Positions 31,634 to 39,061 of a stretch of DNA of 64,000 bases are shown here, piece by piece. The stretch's first letter is position 1, and the number at the start of each line of letters is the position of its first letter. A model generated the notes under the pieces. That model worked only from the letters and a program-made list of their open reading frames with translations, was not told where the DNA came from and did no database searches. Both the position numbers and the translations under genes were made by a program. Source of the stretch: Lysobacteraceae bacterium NML93-0793 (GTDB taxonomy: Bacteria; Pseudomonadota; Gammaproteobacteria; Xanthomonadales; Xanthomonadaceae); contig NTJG01000011.1 of the NCBI GenBank assembly GCA_002324875.1, forward strand, positions 50,312-114,311, in the 5' to 3' direction.

Positions 31634-32359
31634 TCAGTGGGTGCGAAGCGCTGCGAGCAGCCCCTCGACCGGTTGGAAACGGACATCCAGCTCGGCGATC
31701 AGCACGCTCTGCATGTCTCTGCGAAAACCATCGAGCCAGTCCGCGGACGGATCCGCGGCCGACGCGCCCGCGCCCGTGCGCAAGCGCTCGAAATGCGCCT
31801 CGAGCAGCGCGGGCACCGCGCCGAGCAGTGCGTGCTCGCGTGGGCTCAGTGCCCCCTCCATCACCGCGTCCAGCTCGGCCAGCCGCGCCATTTCGGGTGA
31901 ACGCTGCGCCAGCCGCTCGCGCAGATCGCCGCGCAACCGGCCCGTCGCGATCAGCATCGAGCGCTGCAGGGCCAGATGCCGCTGGCGGAACGGCGCGAAC
32001 TCCACCGGCGCCGGCGGCAGCGCTTCGGCATCGTCCGACGAGCCGGCCGCCTGCGGCTGCGGGACCGCCAGCTCCGGCGCGCCGCTGATCGCGGCCAGCA
32101 ACGTCGTCCGCGCCTTCGCGCAGACGGCCGCGTCATCGCGATCAAGGACTTGCGTGCCGTGTTCAACCTCGACCGGCTTTGCGTCGAGCGCCTTCGACAG
32201 CACCACCGCCCGCGTCCAGTCGAGCCACTGGCTCAGGCGCTCGGCCGGCGCCGGACCGCCTTGCGGCAGCGTGTCGTCGGTCAGGCGGGCCAGCAGCCGG
32301 ATGAAGGTCGGGCCGTGGACGGCGGGGCGGGGCGGGAAATTCAAGGGGGCGGCGCGCAA
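31634..32359 (-). CDS. DUF3348 protein (first gene of stator-like operon)
   Basis: 241 residues, soluble, no signal peptide. Family-like stretches: HGPTFIRLLARLTDDTLPQG, RLSQWLDWTRAVVLSKALDA, APFRQRHLALQRSMLIATGRLRGDLR and LDGFRRDMQSVLIAELDVRFQPVEGLLAALR. No catalytic motif. It ends 10 bases before the DUF802 start and leads the operon DUF3348-DUF802-OmpA-DUF2894. I recall DUF3348 as consistently linked to DUF802; a cytoplasmic partner of the membrane complex is the natural guess. Function unknown. Confidence 0.82.
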   Translation of the reverse strand: MRAAPLNFPPRPAVHGPTFIRLLARLTDDTLPQGGPAPAERLSQWLDWTRAVVLSKALDAKPVEVEHGTQVLDRDDAAVCAKARTTLLAAISGAPELAVPQPQAAGSSDDAEALPPAPVEFAPFRQRHLALQRSMLIATGRLRGDLRERLAQRSPEMARLAELDAVMEGALSPREHALLGAVPALLEAHFERLRTGAGASAADPSADWLDGFRRDMQSVLIAELDVRFQPVEGLLAALRTH

Positions 32360-32485
32360 AAGACGGCGATTTTACAGTGCCGGGCGGGCCCGCCGCTGCG
32401 TGCTGCCGGAGCGCGTACCGAGCGAGGGGCACAGGTTCATCCGTCTCCTTCGACGCCGCCTCTGCTCGCGGCCGGCGTGGCCGGT
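32360..32485. other. Boundary between the stator-like operon and the cassette region
   Basis: A short GC-rich stretch that should carry the promoter of the minus-strand DUF3348 operon. To its right the base composition drops clearly. No integrase gene or attI site was found here. Confidence 0.45.
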
Positions 32486-32668
32486 GTGCATATCGCACTT
32501 TTCGAGCCGCCTGCTGGCAAACCGCTCAGATTGTTTGATATGCAAAGCGGGCGCGGCCGGCTCGGATCGGAGCAGCTGGTATGCAAACGCTTGACCGGCG
32601 GGCATTTATTCGTCATTGACGCCGAGGTTGGCCTTGTGGACCATCGGTGCATATCGCGCTTTTTGAGC
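32486..32668 (+). repeat. Pair of 22-base direct repeats
   Basis: gtgcatatcgcacttttcga (32486 onward, ending gc) recurs at 32647-32668 with two mismatches. Both copies encode MHIALFE in frame. They flank 139 bases at the left edge of the cassette region. Confidence 0.7.
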
Positions 32669-32683
32669 GCTACTTGTTGTTAG
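32486..32683 (+). CDS. Small open frame of 65 residues, doubtful
   Basis: Begins at GTG with MHIALFEPPAGKPLRLFDMQ and ends LSATCC. No good ribosome site. The first seven codons are duplicated at 32647, where another GTG opens the frame leading into the next gene. It could be a remnant cassette gene or chance. Confidence 0.3.
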   Translation: MHIALFEPPAGKPLRLFDMQSGRGRLGSEQLVCKRLTGGHLFVIDAEVGLVDHRCISRFLSATCC

Positions 32684-32700
32684 CCACCACAGGAGAGATC

Positions 32701-33066
32701 ATGATCGCTCGAACCATGTCTGCCGCAGTCGCATTTCTTGCGTTGTCTGCAGGATCTTTCGCGGCCTATGCTGCCGACGCCTATGCGGTGTCTGCCAAGC
32801 TTTCGCATCAAGACAAAGTCTTTGCGGAACCCTCGGCTGTGGTCCGCGCCGGCGAAGCTGCATCGATGGAAGTTTCAGGCTCGAATGGCTACAAGCTGGC
32901 CCTGACCGTAAGGGAGCTGGCTGCCAACAAGATCGAAGTCGTAGCGGCGGTGGACTCCGCGCATGGCGCAATCTCACCAACCTTTGTCGTTGCGCCCGGC
33001 GTGCCCGCGAGCATCAAGGTCGGCGAAATCGGTCTTGTGCTCACGGTCAATCGGAGCGGTGGCTAA
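32701..33066 (+). CDS. Cassette gene: small secreted hypothetical protein
   Basis: 121 residues from ATG 32701 with an AGGAGA ribosome site. Signal peptide AAVAFLALSAGSFAAYA followed by AD. The mature protein is a compact, Ala/Val-rich, probably beta-structured domain (DKVFAEPSAVVRAGEAASME, VAPGVPASIKVGEIGLVLTV). Its TAA stop overlaps the left core of the attC site at 33061, the normal layout of an integron gene cassette. No known family. More AT-rich than the surrounding chromosome. Confidence 0.7.
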   Translation: MIARTMSAAVAFLALSAGSFAAYAADAYAVSAKLSHQDKVFAEPSAVVRAGEAASMEVSGSNGYKLALTVRELAANKIEVVAAVDSAHGAISPTFVVAPGVPASIKVGEIGLVLTVNRSGG

Positions 33067-33120
33067 CAATTCGTCCAAGCCGACGCCGCTTCGCGGCGCG
33101 GCTTAACTCAGGTGTTAGGC
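33061..33120 (+). mobile_element. Integron attC recombination site (aadA-like)
   Basis: 60 bases running from GGCTAAC to GTTAGGC with the inner imperfect palindrome AAGCCGACGCCGCTTCGCGG. The consensus cores (RYYYAAC / GTTRRRY), spacing and inner boxes are present. As I recall the attC of aadA cassettes, this site differs from it at only a few positions. It follows directly on the stop of the secreted-protein gene. Confidence 0.85.
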
Positions 33121-33176
33121 GGCAAGGGAAGACCTTCGCAACCTGACAGGGAATCTGAAGCAGTACAGGGGAATTT

Positions 33177-33686
33177 ATGAAGCACGTTCTTATCGCACTT
33201 TCGGCATTGGTCATTTCAGGATGCGCGAGCACTGCAATGCCAAATTTCTACAACGGCAACTACTACATGGCAGGCGATCCGAGCTGCGTTCGCATGCGCC
33301 CCCTGTCAAACACTCGAATCATGTGCGTGGACAAAAGTGGCGCCGACTCTGGGTACAGAGACGCAATGACCTATCAGCAAATGCAGATGTATCAGATTCA
33401 GATGGCTCAACAGCAGGTACAGATGCAACAGCTCAACCAGAGCATTCAGCAGGTAGGTCAAACGTTTCAGAATGCGGGAAACCAAATACAGCAACAGAGC
33501 CAATCTTGGACGCCGCCACAAGTTCAGCCTATATCACCCCCGGGCTCCGGAATCACCACATACCGCCAAGTCGGCAATACTTGGCTGGGATCAAATGGCG
33601 CAAGCTGCCAGGTCGTAGGGCAGAGCATTCTCTGTTCTGACGGCAAAAGGTGCCAGATGGTCGGACAGAACTTGATTTGCAACTGA
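33177..33686 (+). CDS. Cassette gene: glutamine-rich lipoprotein
   Basis: 169 residues from ATG 33177 with an AGGGGA ribosome site. Lipoprotein signal HVLIALSALVISGC (lipobox ISGC). A middle segment (about 67-110) is Gln/Met-rich and probably coiled coil (YQQMQMYQIQMAQQQVQMQQ). The C-terminus has three cysteines in repeated motifs (GASCQVVGQSILC, GKRCQMVGQNLIC). No known function. The preceding attC and the GTTAGGC core after it at 33719 mark it as a mobile cassette. Confidence 0.75.
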   Translation: MKHVLIALSALVISGCASTAMPNFYNGNYYMAGDPSCVRMRPLSNTRIMCVDKSGADSGYRDAMTYQQMQMYQIQMAQQQVQMQQLNQSIQQVGQTFQNAGNQIQQQSQSWTPPQVQPISPPGSGITTYRQVGNTWLGSNGASCQVVGQSILCSDGKRCQMVGQNLICN

Positions 33687-33725
33687 GGTGCAGCTAGGAC
33701 ATGAGCAATTCAATATTTGTTAGGC
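33677..33725 (+). mobile_element. Degenerate attC-like junction
   Basis: A perfect right core GTTAGGC at 33719-33725 separates two AT-rich genes. The left core (TTGCAAC at 33677) matches the consensus poorly and no clear inner palindrome is visible. It is probably a decayed attC site. Confidence 0.45.
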
Positions 33726-33754
33726 ACCGGAATCATTCTCCAGGCAACTGATCG

Positions 33755-34300
33755 ATGCATGAAAGACTAATCAAGAGATACCGCGAGTACGCAAGCACGG
33801 AAGAAGCGTTCGCCGTTCTCCTCGTAAAAAAGCACCTCGCGCAAGCGAAAGGCCACTGGGTTGATGTCGTCAGCTGCCGTCGCTACGAAATGTCGCCCGA
33901 CAATATGCACTTTAAATTCGTAGTTGGCGGCTTGTTCAAGAGAAAAATTCACCCAAAGTACCCGCCGAGATCCGACTACACGATCAATGGCAAATTTGAT
34001 GAGCGTGGCTACTACCTGATGACACGCGCCATAACTTGGGAAACGGCCCATACTGATATTGAGCAGCAAAAGACAAAACATGTCGCGCCCATAAAGTTCG
34101 AGATCAAGGGCGTTAGCTACGACAAAAATTCAGGCAACAAGGGCTTTTTCCGAGACGACGCACCGCCAGAGATCAAGGCTCTCGCGGACAACCTTAACGA
34201 CCGGACAAACCCGCTATGGGACAGGGCTCTACAGTATGCCAATGCACCAGAGTTTGTTTATGAGGTTCGTCATGCCCGAGTCCTCCCGTCCGGTGCCTAA
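33755..34300 (+). CDS. Cassette gene: hypothetical cytoplasmic protein
   Basis: 181 residues, no signal peptide. Charged alpha/beta protein (MHERLIKRYREYASTEEAFA, GHWVDVVSCRRYEMSPDNMH, FDERGYYLMTRAITWE). No recognisable motif. Codon use and base composition are clearly more AT-rich than the neighbouring core genes, which suggests acquisition. The TAA stop is part of the left core GCCTAAC of the next attC-like site. A cassette-borne gene of unknown function. Confidence 0.7.
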   Translation: MHERLIKRYREYASTEEAFAVLLVKKHLAQAKGHWVDVVSCRRYEMSPDNMHFKFVVGGLFKRKIHPKYPPRSDYTINGKFDERGYYLMTRAITWETAHTDIEQQKTKHVAPIKFEIKGVSYDKNSGNKGFFRDDAPPEIKALADNLNDRTNPLWDRALQYANAPEFVYEVRHARVLPSGA

Positions 34301-34363
34301 CAATTCCGTAAGGAGCTTCCGGTCAACCCCGAGTGCATGATCTCCGCGCCTTGAGCGTCAGGC
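34295..34363 (+). mobile_element. Partly degenerate attC site
   Basis: Perfect left core GCCTAAC followed by AATTCCG, and a right end CTTGAGCGTCAGGC in which the core is GTCAGGC rather than GTTAGGC. Length 69 bases. The gene stop codon overlaps the left core. One substitution in the right core would make it a poor recombination partner. Confidence 0.55.
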
Positions 34364-34736
34364 ATTTGCTGTTGCCGGCTTTTTCGATCTTGCTGCAGGA
34401 CCACTCGCCAGAGTGATTCGGTGATTCAGGCGTTGCCAGACTGCATGTCCGTAATCGGTCTTGTTGGATCGGCGTTGCGATCCGGACCAGGGTAAACACC
34501 GCACCCGAAGGCCTCTCTCATTCATCGGTTTGGCCCATGCACGGGGATCAGCCGTGTCATGCGATGGCGCCACCTTGTTAGTCAGGCTCTCTTCGGGGCT
34601 AACGGTGTCAGGTCCACTTGCTCCTCGGCTGCATCGACCTCCAAGTTGGAATGCGAGATGAGGAAGCAACGGGAATTGTGCCCAACGGGAACTGTGCCAG
34701 GTTCACTTCGCATCCCGGCGAGGCGCGGAGATCGTC
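34364..34736. other. Intergenic region right of the last attC-like site
   Basis: 373 bases without a supported gene. A small inverted pair GTTAG...CTAAC lies near 34577-34603, in the opposite arrangement to an attC. Composition is intermediate. No insertion sequence ends were found. Confidence 0.45.
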
Positions 34737-35081
34737 ATGAAAGACGCCGAGTCAGTCTTTGCTTCGTTGTCCAGTATCTTGCGCAAGCACACGGCCGGTA
34801 TGTGGCTCAAGGTCGACGAGCCGGGCAACCTTTATATCGAGGGACTTTCACCGAAACCCGGCACGAAGCCGGCGTTCTTCGGGGCCGTGCAGACGAAGAA
34901 GTCCTACGTCAGCTTTCACCTGATGCCGGTCTACGAGCATCCGGCGCTTCTGTCGGGGCTCAGCGAGGGATTGCGCGGGCGCATGCAGGGGAAGTCCTGC
35001 TTCAATTTCGTCGCCCCGCATCCAGTGCTGTTTGCCGAGCTCGACGCGCTGACAGCGAGGTCCGCGGCTGGACTGGAGTAG
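34737..35081 (+). CDS. Small conserved hypothetical protein
   Basis: 114 residues, cytoplasmic. Readable stretches: SVFASLSSILRKHTAGMWLK, KPAFFGAVQTKKSYVSFHLM and LRGRMQGKSCFNFVAPHPVLF. The pattern of a KKxYVSFHLMPVY strand followed by RMQGKSCFNF recurs in small proteins resembling the DUF1801 fold, but I am not certain of the family. It may be a further accessory gene at the edge of the cassette region. Confidence 0.65.
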   Translation: MKDAESVFASLSSILRKHTAGMWLKVDEPGNLYIEGLSPKPGTKPAFFGAVQTKKSYVSFHLMPVYEHPALLSGLSEGLRGRMQGKSCFNFVAPHPVLFAELDALTARSAAGLE

Positions 35082-35197
35082 CGCCACGGCGCGTTCGATG
35101 TGTCCCCGGCAGGTTCGGGGTGACCGTCCCCTGAGTGGCGGCGCGATCGGATGGATAACGCGCCGGCTTCACTTCTCATCACGATGGAACGAGTCGA

Positions 35198-36844
35198 TCA
35201 CTCGGGAATCTCCGCGCACGCAGGCGAGTGGCGTGTGCCGGCGTAGAACCGCGCATACGTCAATGCATCCGTGACGAGATCGCGGGGAAACCCGTTCCGC
35301 GCCATCAGCTGGATCGCATTGCGCCGTTCGGTGCGACCGGCGCGCAGGCGATAGTCGAACCAGCCGTCGACGTCCGGGTCTTCCTGGAAGTAGTACAGGT
35401 CATAGGGGCCTGCGATGTCGTCCTGCAGTTCGACGTCGTGCGTGGTCACCAGCACCTGGGCATGGCGGCCGAGGCGTTCGAGCACCGCGCGGCCGGCGGC
35501 CAGGCGTTCGACGGTGTTGGTGCCGTTGAACAGTTCGTCGATCAGGAACAGCCGGCAGCTGCCGCGCTGCGCGCGGTCGATGAAGCTGCGGATGGCGGTC
35601 ATTTCGGCGAAATAGTGGCTCTTGCCGGATTCGACCGAGTGCTCGCCGCGGATCACCGCCATGACGCGGGTGTCGGGCAGCGTGGCGGCGCGTGCGAAGC
35701 AGAACCCCAGGGTGCGGGCGAGGACGAGGTTGATGCCGACCAGTTTGATGAAGGTGGTCTTGCCGGCCATGTTGGAGCCGGTGATCAGGGCCGAGCGGCC
35801 GTCGAGCCGGAGGCTGTTGGGAACGGGGCGGGCGACCAGTGGATGGGTGGCATCGACGAGATCCAGCAGCGCGCCGTCCGCGATCACGGGCTCGCAATGC
35901 GCCGGTCGACGCTGCAGATACGAGGCCACGGCGATGGCGGCGTCCAGCGCGCCCACGCTGTCGAAGATGCAGGCCAGCTCCGCGCGCACGCGGTCGAAGC
36001 GCGACACGGTGCGCGCATGGGCGGACAGCTCCACCAGGAACAGCAGGTTCAACCACACCGCGATGCTCTGCACCCAGGGCGAGTAGAGGATCGAGATCCA
36101 GCCGAGCGCGCGGTGCACCTTGCGCCGCAGCGGCGCCTCGGCGGCGAGGCGCGCGAGTTGTGGCAGTTCCGCGCCCGTCTTCCGGAGTGCGGCGAGCGCA
36201 TCAGCGGTGCGGAGCATGCGGTGGCAGCCCTTGAGCTGTTCGATGTCGCGGAACAGCGGCGCCGAGTAACGCAGGATCAGACCGAGATTGACGCCCACTG
36301 CAAGCGGGACGATCCAGATCGGCCATGCGAGCACGATGACGGCGACGAGCAGGGCCACGCACGCCAGGCTCCACGCCGGCAGCCACCGGTGCAGCCGCGC
36401 GATCCCGGGCGGCGGGCCGAAGACGAAACCCGCGATCTGCGCCGCGCCCAGCGTGTCCAGAGGCGCCAGGCGCAGCTGGATCGTCTCGCGCAGCGCGGCC
36501 TCGCGCTGCAGCGTGCGGCAGCTGGCGTAGTGCGCGGCCACCGCGTCCGGCGCAGCGCCCCAGGTGCGCAGCTGTCGATACAGGTACTGGCTGCCGAGCG
36601 GGGTTTCGGTGGCATCGAGATCGGCGAACAGCCGCGGACATTCCAGATCCGTCCAGGTCTGGTCGTCCACCACGTCGTCGGGGGCGGCGCCGCGCGTCAG
36701 GGTGAAGTATTGCGATGCCGCAACAGCTTCGCGCTCGCCCGGCGCACCCCATTTCGCACGCAGGGCGCGCAGTGCGCGGCGCTGCGGAAACAGCGCGTCG
36801 AGCGCTGCCTGGCCGATGGTGTCGAGGATGTGGCGAAACGTCAT
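35198..36844 (-). CDS. Membrane-anchored MutS-like ATPase
   Basis: 548 residues from ATG 36844. The C-terminal third is a MutS-type ABC ATPase: Walker A GSNMAGKTT (356-364), signature region ESGKSHYFAEM, Walker B RLFLIDELFNGTNT (431-444) and TTHD. The N-terminal half has the MutS lever/clamp helical part (SQYLYRQLRTWG) but no mismatch-recognition or connector domain. It has three membrane spans (about 156-174, 176-194, 255-275). A MutS ATPase inserted in the membrane cannot act in classical mismatch repair; its role is unknown. It is divergent from a DUF2207 gene. Confidence 0.85.
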   Translation of the reverse strand: MTFRHILDTIGQAALDALFPQRRALRALRAKWGAPGEREAVAASQYFTLTRGAAPDDVVDDQTWTDLECPRLFADLDATETPLGSQYLYRQLRTWGAAPDAVAAHYASCRTLQREAALRETIQLRLAPLDTLGAAQIAGFVFGPPPGIARLHRWLPAWSLACVALLVAVIVLAWPIWIVPLAVGVNLGLILRYSAPLFRDIEQLKGCHRMLRTADALAALRKTGAELPQLARLAAEAPLRRKVHRALGWISILYSPWVQSIAVWLNLLFLVELSAHARTVSRFDRVRAELACIFDSVGALDAAIAVASYLQRRPAHCEPVIADGALLDLVDATHPLVARPVPNSLRLDGRSALITGSNMAGKTTFIKLVGINLVLARTLGFCFARAATLPDTRVMAVIRGEHSVESGKSHYFAEMTAIRSFIDRAQRGSCRLFLIDELFNGTNTVERLAAGRAVLERLGRHAQVLVTTHDVELQDDIAGPYDLYYFQEDPDVDGWFDYRLRAGRTERRNAIQLMARNGFPRDLVTDALTYARFYAGTRHSPACAEIPE

Positions 36845-37003
36845 GGACCGTCCTTGATCGAATGCGAGCGTACCGCGCGAAGCTGGTCGCGCAGCCACCA
36901 CACTGGCATGGCGCGCGGGCATCGCGCGTCTGATGGCTTCGATGACGTCGGGTTAGCATCCGATGTGACCGTCGCCCGACCGTTCCGGCGACGCCTGCTG
37001 GAG

Positions 37004-38779
37004 ATGCGTGTGTCGACGATCCGGATGCTGCTGTCACTCCTGCTGCTGTGCGCGGCGCCACTGATGGCGCAGGAGCGCATCCTGTCCTACGACAGCGATC
37101 TGCGCCTCGATGCCGACGGCGGCCTGGAGGTGACCGAGCGCATCCGCGTGCGCGCCGAAGGCACGAACATCCGCCGCGGCGTCTACCGCACGTTTCCCAC
37201 GCGTTACCGCGACCGGCACGGCAACCGCATCACGGTGCAGTTCGAGATGCTCGATCTGCAGCGTGACGGCCGGCCGGAGCCGTACTTCACCGAGCGGCTG
37301 TCCAACGGCGTGCGCATCAACACCGGCAACGACGATCTGCTGCCGGTGCCGGCCGAGTTCACCTACACGCTGCGCTACCGCACCACGCGCCAGGTGGGTT
37401 TCTTCGAGACGCACGACGAGCTGTACTGGAATGCGATCGGCACCGGCTGGGACTTCCCCATCGAGACCGGCAGCGCGACGCTGCAATTGCCGCAGCCGGT
37501 GCCCGCGACCGCGCTGCTGGCCGAATGCTGGACCGGCGCCCAAGGCTCGCGGGCGCAGGCCTGCGAGGCCGCGATCACCGCGCCCGGGCAGGCGCGCTGG
37601 ACGCTGACCGCGCCCTTGCAGCCCGGCGAAGGCCTGACCACGACGCTGGCGTTTCCCAAGGGCCTGGTGCCCGAGCCGACGCGGCAGCAGCGGCTGGCGT
37701 GGCTGCTCGGCGACAATCGCGCGGCGTTGATCGCGCTGGCCGGGTGGATCGCGATGCTGGTCTTCGGCCTGCTGCGCTGGCGCAAGGTGGGGCGCGATCC
37801 GAAACCCGGCCCGATCGTCGTCACCTACGATCCGCCCGACGCGCTGTCGCCGGCCACGCTGCGCTACATCGAGAAGAATCACGTGGACACCCGCGCGTTT
37901 TCGGCCGACGTGCTGGCGCTGGCGGTTGCCGGCCACCTGAGCATCCATCGCGACGGCAAGCTGCTCGGCGAGGACTGGCGCATCACCCGCGCCCGCGGCG
38001 ACGGCGCGGTCGATGCCGGCCAGCAGGCGCTGCTGGCGGACTTGTTCAAGAGCGGCGAGACGCTGGCGTTCAAGAACACCAATGCCGGCCGCATGCAGAC
38101 CATCCTCTCGGGCCACCAGCGCCGGATCAAGCAGGCGATGGGCACGCGATTCCGGGAAGGCCTGTACCGGCACAACGGCGGGAGCATCGCGCTGATGGCG
38201 CTGATCGCGGGCGTGTCGCTGTGCGCGGCGGTGCTGTTCGGCATCCGCACCGGCACCGGCCTCGCGCTCGCGGTGCCGGTGTTCGGCGCAATGCTGGTGA
38301 CGTTCTTCGCATTCGGATTTCTGCTGCCGGCGGTGACCCCGGCAGGCCGCGCGATGCGCGACCGCATCGAGGGGTTCCGCCGCTATCTCACCGTCGCCGA
38401 CAGGCAGGACCTGCAGCGTCTGCAGGGCCCGGGCGAACCGGAACCCGCGCTGGACGCCGGTCGCTTCGAGACGCTGTTGCCGTATGCGGTGGCGCTGGAC
38501 GTGGAAGACGCGTGGACGAAGAAGTTCACCGCAGCCGTCGGCAGCGCGGCGGTCGCCGCGGCCACGGCGTCGATGGCCTGGTATCACGCGAGCGGCCGCG
38601 GCGGTGGGGCCGGGCCGGGTGATATCGCCGGCTTCAGCAAGGCGATCGGCAGCGGCTTGGCCGCGCAGATCGCGTCCTCGTCTGCACCACCGGGCAGTGC
38701 CTCGGGCAGTTCGTTCGGCGGCGGGGGAGGCGGATTTTCGGGCGGTGGCGGCGGGGGTGGTGGCGGTGGCGGGCGTTGA
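37004..38779 (+). CDS. DUF2207 membrane protein
   Basis: 591 residues. Signal peptide MLLSLLLLCAAPLMA, then an extracytoplasmic DUF2207 beta domain (ERILSYDSDLRLDADGGLEV, RRGVYRTFPTRY, VGFFETHDELYWNAIGTGWD). Membrane spans lie at about 244-260 and in the region 395-450, with a cytoplasmic segment between and after. The protein ends in an extreme glycine run (GGGGGGFSGGGGGGGGGGGR), typical of the family. Function in the cell envelope is unknown. Start could also be M8 (37025). Confidence 0.9.
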   Translation: MRVSTIRMLLSLLLLCAAPLMAQERILSYDSDLRLDADGGLEVTERIRVRAEGTNIRRGVYRTFPTRYRDRHGNRITVQFEMLDLQRDGRPEPYFTERLSNGVRINTGNDDLLPVPAEFTYTLRYRTTRQVGFFETHDELYWNAIGTGWDFPIETGSATLQLPQPVPATALLAECWTGAQGSRAQACEAAITAPGQARWTLTAPLQPGEGLTTTLAFPKGLVPEPTRQQRLAWLLGDNRAALIALAGWIAMLVFGLLRWRKVGRDPKPGPIVVTYDPPDALSPATLRYIEKNHVDTRAFSADVLALAVAGHLSIHRDGKLLGEDWRITRARGDGAVDAGQQALLADLFKSGETLAFKNTNAGRMQTILSGHQRRIKQAMGTRFREGLYRHNGGSIALMALIAGVSLCAAVLFGIRTGTGLALAVPVFGAMLVTFFAFGFLLPAVTPAGRAMRDRIEGFRRYLTVADRQDLQRLQGPGEPEPALDAGRFETLLPYAVALDVEDAWTKKFTAAVGSAAVAAATASMAWYHASGRGGGAGPGDIAGFSKAIGSGLAAQIASSSAPPGSASGSSFGGGGGGFSGGGGGGGGGGGR

Positions 38780-39061
38780 GCCCGCCCCGGTAAACACGGG
38801 CGACCCAGTGAGCCGCGCGTGCATCGCAGCGGGCGTGCGGTGCAAGCCCCCGTACGCGGTGGCTCGACGGTGCAGCGCGGAGGTCGCACGGTATCCAGCT
38901 GCGCGCCGCCGATGCCGCCACGGCGTCCGCGCACGGTGTTCGGGGAGGTCGTCCGATCCCGCCGCAGCGTGATTCAAGCCGCAGCGTGGCGCTACACGAG
39001 GCACCAGATGCGAACACGCCCGCCCCAGCCGTCAGGCCAGAGCGGGCGCTGCGGTCGGAAC

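Noticed and set aside
27952..32359. Calling the stator-like operon a Zorya defence system
   Set aside because: The A- and B-type subunits are similar in layout, but no ZorC, ZorD helicase or ZorE nuclease is encoded; the flanking genes are DUF3348 and DUF2894.
34577..34603. GTTAG...CTAAC inverted pair as a further attC site
   Set aside because: The cores are in the reverse order for a plus-strand attC, and the inner part lacks the expected spaced palindromes.
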